DNA from: Bacteroidota bacterium
GTDB taxonomy: Bacteria > Bacteroidota > Ignavibacteria > Tepidaquicellales > Tepidaquicellaceae
Reading direction: 5' to 3'
Assembly: GCA_023429265.1 (NCBI GenBank)
Contig: JAEYVS010000103.1
Span: forward strand, 1 to 55,993
DNA length: 55,993 nucleotides
Shown: in pieces, positions 1 to 9,200 of the stretch
How the letters are laid out: the number at the start of each line of letters is the position of its first letter
Numbering within the stretch: position 1 is the first letter of the stretch
Translations under genes and position numbers: made by a program
Notes under the pieces: generated by a model
The model's input: only the letters and a program-made list of their open reading frames with translations
The model's database searches: none
Told to the model about the DNA's origin: nothing

Positions 1-119
1 TCGAATAAATTCCAGATGTTTCCTTCGAGTTTTGCCCTGGTAACTGAATTATCAGATGTCGTGCAGGATGAAAGGAAGAACACACCAAAGATGCTTGATA
101 TTAGAATTATCCTTTTCAA
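1..119 (-). CDS. Lipoprotein N-terminus (partial)
   Basis: This is the 5' end of a gene that runs off the left edge. Reading leftwards from a TTG at 119-117 gives about 39 residues beginning MKRIILISSIFGVFF, followed by a lipobox LSSC, so the mature protein would start at Cys19 as a lipidated envelope protein. The bases AAAGGA lie just upstream of the TTG as a plausible ribosome binding site. Residues after the cysteine are polar, as expected for a lipoprotein linker. The rest of the protein is outside the window and its function cannot be told. The TTG start is inferred, since no ATG lies in a suitable place. Confidence 0.7.
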   Translation of the reverse strand, partial: MKRIILISSIFGVFFLSSCTTSDNSVTRAKLEGNIWNLF

Positions 120-640
120 AATAGGTCCTTTATTCAACTTTTAGATTTAAACGAAAGACATCAAGTGTGTGTTCCAGAATTCATTAAATAAATTTGAATT
201 AACATACATTTAAAAAGAATAAATTACAGGTTGATTTTCCGGGTCTATTAAAACAATATTTAGATATTTTGAATTATTATTAGTCAAGATTGAAAAATCA
301 GAGCTTTAAAAAATTTTTGGATTCGTTCCACAAATTTGAATTGAAAAAACAAGATATTGCTAATTAGTATTTCCAACAACATTTTCTTACACTATTTTTT
401 ATATGTCAAAGAACTAAAAGTTACTCTTAATTTTAAATTAATATGGTAGAGTAAAGCTTACATACAAATATATGTAAGGAGCGGGGTAAGAAGCAAATAA
501 AAAAAGGATAGATAGCGCATCTATACAAAAAGGTGTTTAAGTGATTAATAAACAATGGTGATGATTTTTAGGGTTGACGAGCTAAATATGGTAAACAAGC
601 ATTTTTTCTTCGAATTTTTATTTTCATCCGGGTTAACTCA

Positions 641-790
641 CGTAACATGGGCAACCCACCCGGTTACGATAAATCGGACCACTCCTCCCGATGGAGGGGG
701 AATAATTACATTAATGATTTGTCGGGAAGAAAAGTTAGTGGCTAAAGCCAAGTTTTAATGTTATTCTTATCCACGAGTTAAAACTCGTGG
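641..790. repeat. Cluster of four inverted repeats (REP-like element)
   Basis: Four inverted repeats follow one another: CGTAAC/GTTACG (641-646 with 663-668), CCTCC/GGAGG (684-688 with 693-697, loop CGAT), TGGCT/AGCCA (739-750, 2-nt loop) and CCACGAGTT/AACTCGTGG (771-779 with 782-790, 2-nt loop). The last two look like the GGCTAAAGCC and CCACGAGTTxxAACTCGTGG palindromes that form dispersed intergenic repeats in Bacteroidota/Ignavibacteria genomes. None has a T-run, so they are not ordinary terminators. Assignment to a REP family is inference from pattern memory. Confidence 0.5.
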
Positions 791-837
791 CAATTCAGTA
801 TAAATTATAAAATGCTTCTGGAGTGCAATTTTGGGAC

Positions 838-866
838 TTGAAAAATCACATTAATAGCTTTAATTT
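838..866 (+). promoter_or_regulatory. Promoter of the tRNA-Gly/tRNA-Cys pair
   Basis: TTGAAA at 838-843 and TAATTT at 861-866 are separated by exactly 17 bases. The predicted start near 873 leaves only a few bases before the mature tRNA 5' end at 878. The same geometry recurs before efp, two secreted-protein genes, rplB and the T9SS array. Confidence 0.55.
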
Positions 867-877
867 GTAGATTCTAA

Positions 878-950
<73 letters not shown>

Positions 951-960
951 CAAAGTTCTT

Positions 961-984
961 GTTCCCAAAGTCCCCTTTGGGAAC
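961..984. repeat. Perfect 10-bp hairpin between two tRNAs
   Basis: GTTCCCAAAG and CTTTGGGAAC form a perfect inverted repeat around a 4-nt loop TCCC. It lies 10 nt after tRNA-Gly and 11 nt before tRNA-Cys. No T-run follows, so it is unlikely to be a terminator. It could be a precursor-processing structure or a small dispersed palindrome. Confidence 0.6.
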
Positions 985-995
985 ACTCATTTTAG

Positions 996-1069
996 GGCGT
1001 CGTACCCAAGTGGCTTAAGGGAGCAGTCTGCAAAACTGCCATTCATCAGTTCGAATCTGATCGACGCCT
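996..1069 (+). tRNA. tRNA-Cys (GCA)
   Basis: A 74-nt cloverleaf. The acceptor stem GGCGTCG pairs with CGACGCC and U73 follows, a cysteine tRNA identity base. The anticodon stem GCAGT/ACTGC holds the loop CTGCAAA, giving anticodon GCA. The T-arm reads TCAGTTCGAATCTGA. CCA is not encoded. It is the second member of a two-tRNA transcript closed by the terminator at 1081-1108. Confidence 0.97.
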
Positions 1070-1080
1070 CAAAGCTTATA

Positions 1081-1108
1081 AAAAAACCCGCTGGAAGGCG
1101 GGTTTTTT
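1081..1108. terminator. Bidirectional intrinsic terminator (tRNAs / gap)
   Basis: ACCCGC and GCGGGT pair around a short loop, with A6 on the left and T6 on the right, so the hairpin can stop transcription in both directions. It lies 11 nt after tRNA-Cys on the plus strand and 28 nt after the gap stop codon on the minus strand. Confidence 0.85.
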
Positions 1109-1135
1109 GTTTAAACTTTAAACATATACTTATAT

Positions 1136-2134
1136 TTACATTGCAGCAAATTTCTTTGTCAGGTCTACTACCCTGCAGCTGTAGCCCCATTCGTTATCGT
1201 ACCATCCAACGACTTTTACAAGATTTCCATTAACCATCGTGCTCAAAGAGTCGAAAACACAGGAATGGTCATTTCCAACAATGTCGCTCGAGACGATCGG
1301 ATCCTCAGTGTATTCAAGTATTCCCTTAAAGGCTCCTTCAGAAGCTGTTTTAAAGGCTGCGTTGACTTCCTCTTTTGTTACGTCTTTTTTCAAATTACAG
1401 ACAAAATCCGTAATAGAGCCATCCGGTGTAGGTACCCTTAGAGAAAATCCATCCAGCTTTCCATTTAAGTGTGAAAGCACCTTTCCCACCGCTTTTGCAG
1501 CGCCTGTAGTTGTTGGGATAATGTTTATTGCTCCTGCTCTTGCCCTGCGAAGGTCCTTATGAGGCTGATCAAGCAATGCCTGGTCATTAGTATATGAATG
1601 CACAGTGGTCATAAAGCCTTTCTCTATGCCGAAAGCGTCATCGAGAATTTTAACCATAGGGGCGAGACAATTCGTCGTGCAGGAAGCATTTGAGATTATC
1701 CTGTCATCTGCCTTTAAAGCATCATCATTTACACCCAGTACGATCATCGAATCGAGCTCGTCCTTTGGAGGAGCGGTCAGTATCACTTTTTTAGCGCCAC
1801 CGTCCATATGAAGCTTAAGCTTTTCTTTATTTGTAAATACACCGGTTGATTCAATTACAATGTCCGCTCCGAGTTCACCCCATTTCAGCTGACTGGGATC
1901 CTTTTCTGCTGTAATCAATACTTCGTCACCATCGACGGAAAATCCATTTTCACTGCCTTTTACTTCACCCGGAAATTTTCCGTGAACAGAATCATATTTT
2001 AATAAATGGGTCAAAGTTTTAGCATCAGTAAGGTCGTTTATGGCAACTATATCAAAACCACCTAATTCCTTCATTCTTCTGAATACTAGTCTTCCAATTC
2101 GCCCAAAACCGTTAATTCCGACTTTTATTGACAT
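1136..2134 (-). CDS. gap: Type I glyceraldehyde-3-phosphate dehydrogenase
   Basis: This is the glycolytic enzyme that converts glyceraldehyde-3-phosphate, NAD and phosphate to 1,3-bisphosphoglycerate in the cytoplasm. The 332 residues match the usual family length. The N-terminus has the Rossmann motif INGFGRIGR (7-15). Asp34 in AINDLTD fits NAD preference. The active-site block SNASCTTNCLAP places the catalytic cysteine at 152, and His179 in TTVHSYTND is the partner. The C-terminus WYDNEWGYSCRVVDL is typical. The gene is monocistronic, convergent with the tRNA pair and divergent from efp, and shares the terminator at 1081-1108. Confidence 0.98.
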   Translation of the reverse strand: MSIKVGINGFGRIGRLVFRRMKELGGFDIVAINDLTDAKTLTHLLKYDSVHGKFPGEVKGSENGFSVDGDEVLITAEKDPSQLKWGELGADIVIESTGVFTNKEKLKLHMDGGAKKVILTAPPKDELDSMIVLGVNDDALKADDRIISNASCTTNCLAPMVKILDDAFGIEKGFMTTVHSYTNDQALLDQPHKDLRRARAGAINIIPTTTGAAKAVGKVLSHLNGKLDGFSLRVPTPDGSITDFVCNLKKDVTKEEVNAAFKTASEGAFKGILEYTEDPIVSSDIVGNDHSCVFDSLSTMVNGNLVKVVGWYDNEWGYSCRVVDLTKKFAAM

Positions 2135-2267
2135 ATCTCGAATATTTTAAATTTTTTCGTGAAATTTTATGAGAATAGACCAAAATAACTAAAAAACGAG
2201 TGATTTACAATGAATAATGGGAATCATTGGGTTTGCTACAGGTTTAAGAATTGTATAAAATGGTAAA

Positions 2268-2296
2268 TTGATTTTGAAGCAATTTTTGAGTATTTT
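2268..2296 (+). promoter_or_regulatory. Promoter of efp-accB-accC
   Basis: TTGATT (2268-2273) and TATTTT (2291-2296) are 17 bases apart. The predicted start near 2303 gives a leader of about 45 nt before the efp ATG at 2348. Confidence 0.45.
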
Positions 2297-2347
2297 AGTA
2301 TGTTTTTTACCCATTTTAACTAAAAATTAACCAATTTTTTCAAATTT

Positions 2348-2911
2348 ATGGCAGAAGCATCAGATCTAAAGACCGGTAACGTAATAATGTATAATAATGA
2401 ATTACACCAGATCTTTGAAGTGGAACACCGCACACCGGGAAATTTACGCGCATTTTACCAGGTAAGAATGAAACATCTGAAAAATGGTAAAATGATCGAG
2501 AACAGATTCAGACCAAATGAAACCGTAGAAATGGTCAGGCTCGAAACAAAGGAATTTCAGTATCTTTATAAAGATGGAGACGATTACCAATTTATGGATA
2601 ATGAAACATACGAACAGACTCACATTCCGTCGGATGTGGTGGGAAAGCAGGGAGATTTTATGAAGGAAGGTCAGATGGCTCAGATAGTATTTCATAACGG
2701 AAAGGCTCTGAATCTTGAGCTGCCTCCACACGTAGAGCTAAAGGTAACTGAAGCCCCTCCCGCAGTAAAAGGAAATACGGCAACAGGCGCAACAAAAGTA
2801 GTAATCGTCGAAACCGGAGCATCAGTAAACGCGCCGCTTTTTATTGAAGAAGGTGAAGTGATCAAGGTCGATGTAAGGACCGGAGATTACATTGAAAGAG
2901 TAAAATCATAA
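2348..2911 (+). CDS. efp: Translation elongation factor P
   Basis: EF-P binds between the ribosomal P and E sites and relieves stalling at proline runs. The 187-residue protein has the expected three beta-barrel domains: KOW-like N-domain (about 1-65), middle OB domain (about 66-130), and a C-terminal OB domain ending GDYIERVKS, close to the family signature. The tip loop that reaches the peptidyl transferase centre reads RTPGNLRAF. Asn32 therefore stands where E. coli has the modified Lys34 and Pseudomonas has a rhamnosylated Arg. It is first in an efp-accB-accC group, with a 31-nt gap to accB. Confidence 0.97.
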   Translation: MAEASDLKTGNVIMYNNELHQIFEVEHRTPGNLRAFYQVRMKHLKNGKMIENRFRPNETVEMVRLETKEFQYLYKDGDDYQFMDNETYEQTHIPSDVVGKQGDFMKEGQMAQIVFHNGKALNLELPPHVELKVTEAPPAVKGNTATGATKVVIVETGASVNAPLFIEEGEVIKVDVRTGDYIERVKS

Positions 2912-2942
2912 CCCGTTTCTTTATCAACATAAACCATCGGAA

Positions 2943-3422
2943 ATGGATCTAAACTATCTAAAAAAATTAATCAAAATCCTCGACTCGAGTAATCTAAATG
3001 AACTTGAGGTGGAAGAGGAAGGCTTGAAGCTAAGGCTCAGTAAAGGAGAAGGAATACCAGTTCAGCAATATACTACAGCTGTTCCGGCTACTGCCGTTCA
3101 AAACCAGGGTGGACAGGCTGCTCCAAAGGAAGAGCCAAAGACCGAGAAACAGGAATCAAGTGAAGAAACATCTTCATCGAACCTTTTTGAGGTTAAATCG
3201 CCGATGGTGGGTACATTCTACAGAGCACCCTCACCGGATGCCGATCCTTTCATAAACGTAGGGGATAGTATCAGCACAGGTAAAGTCCTTTGTATCGTAG
3301 AGGCAATGAAGCTAATGAACGAGATTGAAGCTGAAGTCTCCGGAAAGATTGTGAAGATACTGGTAGAAGACGCTCAGGCAGTTGAATACAACCAGCCATT
3401 GTTTTTGGTTGAATTGAACTGA
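2943..3422 (+). CDS. accB: Acetyl-CoA carboxylase biotin carboxyl carrier protein
   Basis: BCCP carries biotin between the carboxylase and carboxyltransferase of acetyl-CoA carboxylase, the first step of fatty acid synthesis. The 159 residues have a short N-terminal dimer/docking segment (1-35), a flexible A/P/Q/E-rich linker (about 40-80) and a C-terminal biotinyl domain. The lipoyl/biotinyl motif VEAMKLMNE puts the biotinylated lysine at 123, and the thumb segment after SPMVGTFYRAPSPD marks this as true AccB. It precedes accC by 37 nt. Confidence 0.97.
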   Translation: MDLNYLKKLIKILDSSNLNELEVEEEGLKLRLSKGEGIPVQQYTTAVPATAVQNQGGQAAPKEEPKTEKQESSEETSSSNLFEVKSPMVGTFYRAPSPDADPFINVGDSISTGKVLCIVEAMKLMNEIEAEVSGKIVKILVEDAQAVEYNQPLFLVELN

Positions 3423-3459
3423 TCTCATTCTAAATCCTTTTTATCATTATACATACCCA

Positions 3460-4800
3460 TTGAAAAAGATAAAGAAAATACTAATTGCAAACAGAGGTGA
3501 GATAGCTCTCCGCATAATAAGAACCTGCAGGGAAATGGGAATACAGACTGTAGCGGTATATTCGCAGGCAGATGCAGATTCACTTCACGTGCGATTCGCG
3601 GACGAGGCTGTATGCATAGGTCCCGGACCATCAAAGGAAAGCTACCTGAATATTCCCCGCATCATCGCAGCTGCAGAAATAACTAATGCTGATGCTGTTC
3701 ACCCGGGTTACGGCTTTCTTGCGGAAAACGCTGAGTTTTCGGATATTTGCAAGGATTCCCAATTGATATTCATAGGTCCTGACGGCAAGATGATCAATGC
3801 AATGGGTAATAAATCATTTGCAAAGGAAACGATGAGAAATGCCGGTGTACCGGTTGTACCGGGCAGCGGCGGTGTAGTGAATACAGTAGATGAAGCAAAA
3901 AAGCTCGGAGCAGAGATTGGCGCGCCATTAATGATAAAGGCCTCCGCTGGCGGCGGCGGTAAGGGCATGAGAATCGTGAAACATCTGGATGAAGTTGAAC
4001 ACGCATACCAAACTGCAAAAAGTGAAGCCGAGATAGCATTTGGTAATTCCGATGTTTACATAGAGAAATTCGTTGAGAATCCGCGACACGTAGAAATACA
4101 GGTGCTGGGGGATAAGTTCGGTAACGTGATCCACCTCGGAGAGCGCGACTGTTCGGTACAAAGAAGGCACCAGAAACTGATCGAAGAATCCCCTTCCCCG
4201 GTTGTAGATGAGGATCTGAGACAGAGGATGGGTGAAGCTGCCATACTTGGAGCTAAGAGCGTGAACTATCTTGGCGCAGGAACAATAGAATTCCTGGTAG
4301 ATAAGAATAAGGATTTTTATTTCATGGAAATGAATACCAGGATACAGGTAGAGCATCCTGTAACTGAGGAGGTAACGGGATTTGACCTGATCCAGGCACA
4401 GATAAAAGTTGCAAACGGTGAACAGATAAAACTTAAAGAAGCTGAATTCAAAGGACATTCAATCGAATGCAGAATAAACGCTGAAGACCCTGACAATAAT
4501 TTCAGACCATCCCCGGGATTAGTAACAGCATTTCACGTACCCGGCGGGCATGGGATCCGGGTCGATACTCATTGCTACGCGGGATATACCATTCCCCCTT
4601 ATTATGACTCAATGATAGGAAAGCTCATAGTAATAGGAAAGGATAGAGATGAAGCAGTAAGAAAGATGTCGAGAGCGCTGGATGAATTTATTATTGAAGG
4701 GGTAAAAACTACTATACCATTCCACCAGAAGATAATGACCAATAAAGATTTTCTAAATAATAACTACGATACGTCCTTCATCGAAAAGATGAAGGAATAA
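3460..4800 (+). CDS. accC: Acetyl-CoA carboxylase, biotin carboxylase subunit
   Basis: The enzyme carboxylates biotin on AccB using ATP and bicarbonate. At 446 residues it has the normal AccC length. The start is a TTG, chosen because translation from it gives the family N-terminus KILIANRGEIALRII with no usable ATG nearby. The ATP-grasp glycine loop AGGGGKGM lies at 163-170, nucleotide-contacting Lys160 precedes it, and the catalytic block EMNTRIQVEHPVTEE lies at about 290-304. Together with accB it forms half of the four-subunit enzyme; accA and accD are not in this window. Confidence 0.97.
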   Translation: MKKIKKILIANRGEIALRIIRTCREMGIQTVAVYSQADADSLHVRFADEAVCIGPGPSKESYLNIPRIIAAAEITNADAVHPGYGFLAENAEFSDICKDSQLIFIGPDGKMINAMGNKSFAKETMRNAGVPVVPGSGGVVNTVDEAKKLGAEIGAPLMIKASAGGGGKGMRIVKHLDEVEHAYQTAKSEAEIAFGNSDVYIEKFVENPRHVEIQVLGDKFGNVIHLGERDCSVQRRHQKLIEESPSPVVDEDLRQRMGEAAILGAKSVNYLGAGTIEFLVDKNKDFYFMEMNTRIQVEHPVTEEVTGFDLIQAQIKVANGEQIKLKEAEFKGHSIECRINAEDPDNNFRPSPGLVTAFHVPGGHGIRVDTHCYAGYTIPPYYDSMIGKLIVIGKDRDEAVRKMSRALDEFIIEGVKTTIPFHQKIMTNKDFLNNNYDTSFIEKMKE

Positions 4801-4805
4801 ACAAT

Positions 4806-5357
4806 ATGAGAAAGATAACCACATACATAGGGCTGGTATTGATGATATTCGGAATGGCATTCAACGTAAATGCATTTCAGAAAGGAAAAGATACGACTAA
4901 AACCAAAAAAGATACTACTCTTACAAAAGATACCGGTACCACCGGCGGACAAACCCAGCTGCAGATAGATACTGTATTGAATCAATTAGGAATAGACACA
5001 CAGCAAACATTAATAGATACTACTCAGCTGGTCGATTCAACATTGATAGAGCCGGTGACAGAGAATAAGCTAACCAACTTTAAGTTATTTTTATACATAA
5101 TACTCAGCTTGCTTGGTATGGCATTGTTTTATTATCTGTTCGTTCAGATGATGTTTAAGACATTCCACAAGACAAGGGGTACACGTCAATCAATGTTATT
5201 ATCGTGGAATTTATTTTTTGCTGTGAGTATTGTATGGCTGTTTATCATATGGGGAATCGTAGCAGAATTCTGGACATCGGCGGCATTTATGGTTACAATG
5301 ATCTTTTTATTCATCGTATCTCTTGTAATGCTGATAATTTCAGTAAAAAGTAAATAA
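4806..5357 (+). CDS. Small membrane protein, unknown function
   Basis: I do not recognise this 183-residue protein. A hydrophobic N-terminus (about 5-24) looks like a signal peptide. A polar D/T/K/Q-rich segment follows to about residue 90 and contains repeated DTT/KDT units. Then come three hydrophobic stretches (about 95-117, 131-152 and 157-180), ending in a basic tail SVKSK. It starts 5 nt after accC and is very probably co-transcribed. Topology suggests a periplasmic low-complexity segment and a C-terminal bundle of inner-membrane helices. No catalytic motif is visible. Confidence 0.75.
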   Translation: MRKITTYIGLVLMIFGMAFNVNAFQKGKDTTKTKKDTTLTKDTGTTGGQTQLQIDTVLNQLGIDTQQTLIDTTQLVDSTLIEPVTENKLTNFKLFLYIILSLLGMALFYYLFVQMMFKTFHKTRGTRQSMLLSWNLFFAVSIVWLFIIWGIVAEFWTSAAFMVTMIFLFIVSLVMLIISVKSK

Positions 5358-5434
5358 AGTTATCCATTTCTATTTTAGTCCGAAATTGATATTTTTTGAG
5401 ATACTTAAAAAATCATAACACAATTTTATAGTCT

Positions 5435-6232
5435 ATGGACAAACAGTATGCACTCATATTAGGGGCATCGAGCGGTTTTGGAAAAGCACTGGCATTAGCT
5501 TTAGCAAAAGACGGAGTAAACATAATCGGACTTCACCTCGACAGATCATCAACCATGCCCGGTGTAGAGGAATTAATTTCCGATATTAAAGCAGCCGGTG
5601 TAGAGGCGCATTTTTACAATATGAATGCTGCTGACGAGGGCAAACGCAAGCAAACCATAGATACCATTAAAAATGAGATTTTCAAAGGTGATGCTAACTG
5701 TACGATAAAAGTATTAGTACATTCTCTTGCCTTCGGTACATTAATGAATTTCATCGATGAAGACCCTGCCAAACAGATCACGAAGAGACAGATAGACATG
5801 ACCCTGGACGTTATGGCATGCAGCCTTGTTTACTGGACGCAGGATGTTGTTTCAAACGGATTGATGAAAAAGGGCGGTAAAGTCTATGCAATGACCTCAT
5901 CAGGGGGTACCAGGCAGATAAAATATTACGGCGCAGTATCCGCGGCCAAAGCATGTTTGGATTCATTCGTCAGGCAGCTTGCAATGGAACTTGCACCGAA
6001 AGGGATATCCGTAAATGCATTAAAAGCAGGGGTAACGAATACACCGGCTTTGCAAAGGATACCGGAAGCAAATAAAATTATAGACAATGCTCTTCAAAGA
6101 AACCCGATGCACATACTGACCGACCCTAAGGACGTAGCCGATTTTGTAATAGACAATTACAAATTGGAATCCCACTGGATGACAGGAAACATCATAGGCA
6201 TAGACGGGGGCGAAAGCATAGTGGAAATTTAA
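5435..6232 (+). CDS. Enoyl-ACP reductase-like SDR (FabI/FabL type)
   Basis: A 265-residue short-chain dehydrogenase/reductase. The N-terminal glycine loop GASSGFGKA (10-18) binds the dinucleotide. The segment VLVHSLAFG resembles FabI, and the catalytic pair Tyr165-x6-Lys172 (YGAVSAAK) has the enoyl-ACP-reductase spacing, not the Y-x3-K of ordinary SDRs. The classical glycine loop and the C-terminus (PALQRIPEA, then IGIDGGES) are closer to Bacillus FabL than to E. coli FabI. Likely role: last step of each fatty acid elongation cycle, which fits the nearby accB-accC. An SDR of other substrate range cannot be excluded. Confidence 0.75.
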   Translation: MDKQYALILGASSGFGKALALALAKDGVNIIGLHLDRSSTMPGVEELISDIKAAGVEAHFYNMNAADEGKRKQTIDTIKNEIFKGDANCTIKVLVHSLAFGTLMNFIDEDPAKQITKRQIDMTLDVMACSLVYWTQDVVSNGLMKKGGKVYAMTSSGGTRQIKYYGAVSAAKACLDSFVRQLAMELAPKGISVNALKAGVTNTPALQRIPEANKIIDNALQRNPMHILTDPKDVADFVIDNYKLESHWMTGNIIGIDGGESIVEI

Positions 6233-6283
6233 ATGGATTTTCACTTGTTAGCTAATTGAAGTAATTTATATGGAGATGATATT

Positions 6284-9200
6284 ATGGCAGATTACCCACA
6301 AAATAATAAGATGTTCTCGCCTGAGAATACAATAAACCTTTCAGCAGAAGATAAAGGAAGTTTAGAGCTAAAGACCCAGGAATTCATGCCCACCATCATA
6401 ATCGGGCTTGGGGGAACGGGAAAGGAAGTAATGCTCAGACTCAGAAGGCAATTCGTTGAAAAATACGGATCGCTGAATGACTTCCCCATTATTTCATATC
6501 TATATATAGATACAGACAATGCTCCCACGGAAGAAGGCGGACTTGCCCGTGAGCAGGATCTGCTGATTAATGACATAGAATTTCAGCCAGCAGAAAAGAT
6601 TTTCAATCCCGTTAACCCATCGGATTACATCCATAAAATTCACGATGTACCGCACGTAAAACAGTGGCTCAGTACTACAGGTGAGATTGGGAAGCTCGGA
6701 ACAATGAATACAGGCGCGGGACAGATAAGACCTGCGGCAAGACTTGCGCTGTTTCATAATTACGATGAAATAGTCAGCAAGCTCACCTCGGCTAAATCTA
6801 GAATAACAGATTCAAAATCAATAAATCTCGTCAAGGATAAGCATAAGATAAAGAACGTAAACACGGACAAGATCAATGTTTATGTGATAACCTCAGTCAG
6901 CGGCGGTACGGGCTCGGGGATGTTTGTGGATTTTGGATTTATTATCAGGAATATATTTAAAAATACGGCTGTATCATCTTGTTACGTGGTGCTCCCGCAG
7001 ATATTCCAGGGATACGGCAAGGAGAGAGTTTACGCTAACGGGTATGCCGCTCTGAAAGAGCTGGAGTTTTATAATTTGAAGAACGTATTCGATGTGACGT
7101 GGAAGAAGAACTTCCCTCTCACATTTCAGCCGGGTGTATACGATGATGTTTACTTAATAGACGGTGAAAACGCAAAAAACCTTTCACTCTCGGATATCAG
7201 CAATAAAGATATTTACAAGATGTTGTCCGATTCGATATTCCAGGACTTCTCAAATTCGGATTTCGCAAATTACAAGCGCGGAGTACGAGTCAACTTAGTT
7301 CAATATAAACAAAGACTTTGGCCTGATGATAATACCGTAACGGAAAACACATATTCCAGGAAATATTCAACTCTCGGTCAAGCGACTATTTCCATACCTA
7401 TAGACAGGATAACACTTTCGTGTGCATATAAGCTGTGCGAGGATATAATTAATTATTACCTGACATTTGCAGACGGGTCACAGAGCGATGTGGACAATTA
7501 TTTGATGGATGAGTTCCTCCCATCTCTGGGAATCTTAGAGTCTAACCAGAAGCATCAATTACTCGAATCGCTGTACAGCATTGGAGAGAAATCATCAATT
7601 CCAGCAAAAATTAAGGGATTCCTGAATGCGCTGCAAAATGAGCTTATCACCGGGAAACGCGGAAACAACTGGTCTGCATTCATACTGGGTGAGATAAAGA
7701 AGTTCGATACGAATTTCAAAGATGACAATGACGTGCTAAGGCAGGGAATGTATTATTCACAGATCCACTCAAACCGAACGAATATCCTTAATAACGCTGT
7801 GGGCGACAGGGAAAGAAACATTATCGGTGGACTTGAGAAGCAGATCAACTCACTTGTTAACGATTCCACACGCGGTGTATTTTATTCTATAAACGTGCTC
7901 AGAAGGCTTCAATTCATCCTGTCGAATGAGAACTTCAATTACATACCGAAATTCGATAAGGATATTAAGGACCTCCAGGTAGTTATATCGAGGCTTGATT
8001 CGGAGGTTAAGAGACGCTTCCAGGATCTGCGCGAAGACGAAGCAATGTCAAAGATAAACGTACTCAAGAAAACCGCGATGTCGGGGACACTTGAGAAGCT
8101 TATAAAGACACTGGATGAGTATTATAACGCGCTCGTAAAGATAAGAGCGAGGTATTATGCTAAGGAAATCGCACAGAGGATTCTCAATACGGTAGAAAAA
8201 GGCGTTAAGACCGATTCCGGAAAGATACAATTCACGGGCTTAATATCAGATCTCGAAAAATTGACGGGAAATCTAGGTTTATTGAAGGAGAATTTCGAGA
8301 GAAAATATAAATACTTTGCTCAAAAGCAGAATACCAGCTTTAATCTGCAGATATATGAGCCGGAAGATATTAAGAATGAGTATTACATAAGGTACATTGG
8401 AACGGGACAGAATGCACAGGATAATATTAAATCCATCGCATACAAGCTTCTAAAGGAGCTTGGAGCGTCAGACGTGACTGATATTGTGAATATCCTCAAA
8501 GACAGTGACGCAAAAGTTGTTGAAGAGAAAATGATTGCTTTTGCGAAGAGGCATTTCGAAAAGATCAAAGAAGATTATAACATTACGGAGATATTGTTTG
8601 AGAAAGACCCGATCAGGAGTGAATCCAAGATAAGAGGTATGTTCCTTCAGGCATTCCCGTGGCTTCGCGTTAAAGATACCCCGGGCAGCTTTAAGCTCGA
8701 TGATTCGGCAAAGAAATATTACATAGGTATCAGGACCAATACTCCCTCATTCAGAAATTTCCAGAACCTGATCCGATCGATTGCAGGTTCATCGGTGGAA
8801 TTCAAAGATTCCGCGGATAACTCTTCGATTACGTTTTACACAGAGTGGGCCGGATTCCCGTTATTTTATTCCTACACGATCGCGGAAGAAATGAAGCCGT
8901 ACTATAAGCAGCTGACTCAAAACCAGAATATCGACCTTCACATCGACAGGAACCATTATCTTTATACTGATATCATTCCCCTATCGACGGACGAAAGAAA
9001 GCGGCTGGATGAATCTTACAGAGCATACCTGATGGGATTAATTTTTGGTGTATTTGACATTGTCTCGGAAATAGATACTGAGACGGGTAAACCGAAATCA
9101 ATCTATAAATATACATTGCAGGAAGGGATCACCGTCAGGAGAGTAGAACAGCTTGGGAACGAGAGAAGATTGATTAACAGGTTATTTGAAGAGCAGGGAC

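Larger units (their letters stand above)
120..877. other. Gene-free AT-rich stretch with stacked hairpins
   Basis: No convincing gene lies between the lipoprotein start and tRNA-Gly. The first half is very AT-rich and has a 7-bp inverted repeat (TTACATA/TATGTAA) at 458-477. The second half holds four successive inverted repeats, listed separately, and then the tRNA promoter. A 67-codon open frame at 555-758 is covered largely by these hairpins and has no recognisable protein content or good ribosome binding site, so it was not called. Confidence 0.7.

Noticed and set aside
555..758. 67-codon open frame upstream of the tRNA genes
   Set aside because: It overlaps three of the stacked inverted repeats, has no convincing ribosome binding site and its product resembles no protein family.
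1239..1811. Plus-strand open frames opposite gap
   Set aside because: They lie wholly inside a well-conserved enzyme gene on the other strand and have no matching features.
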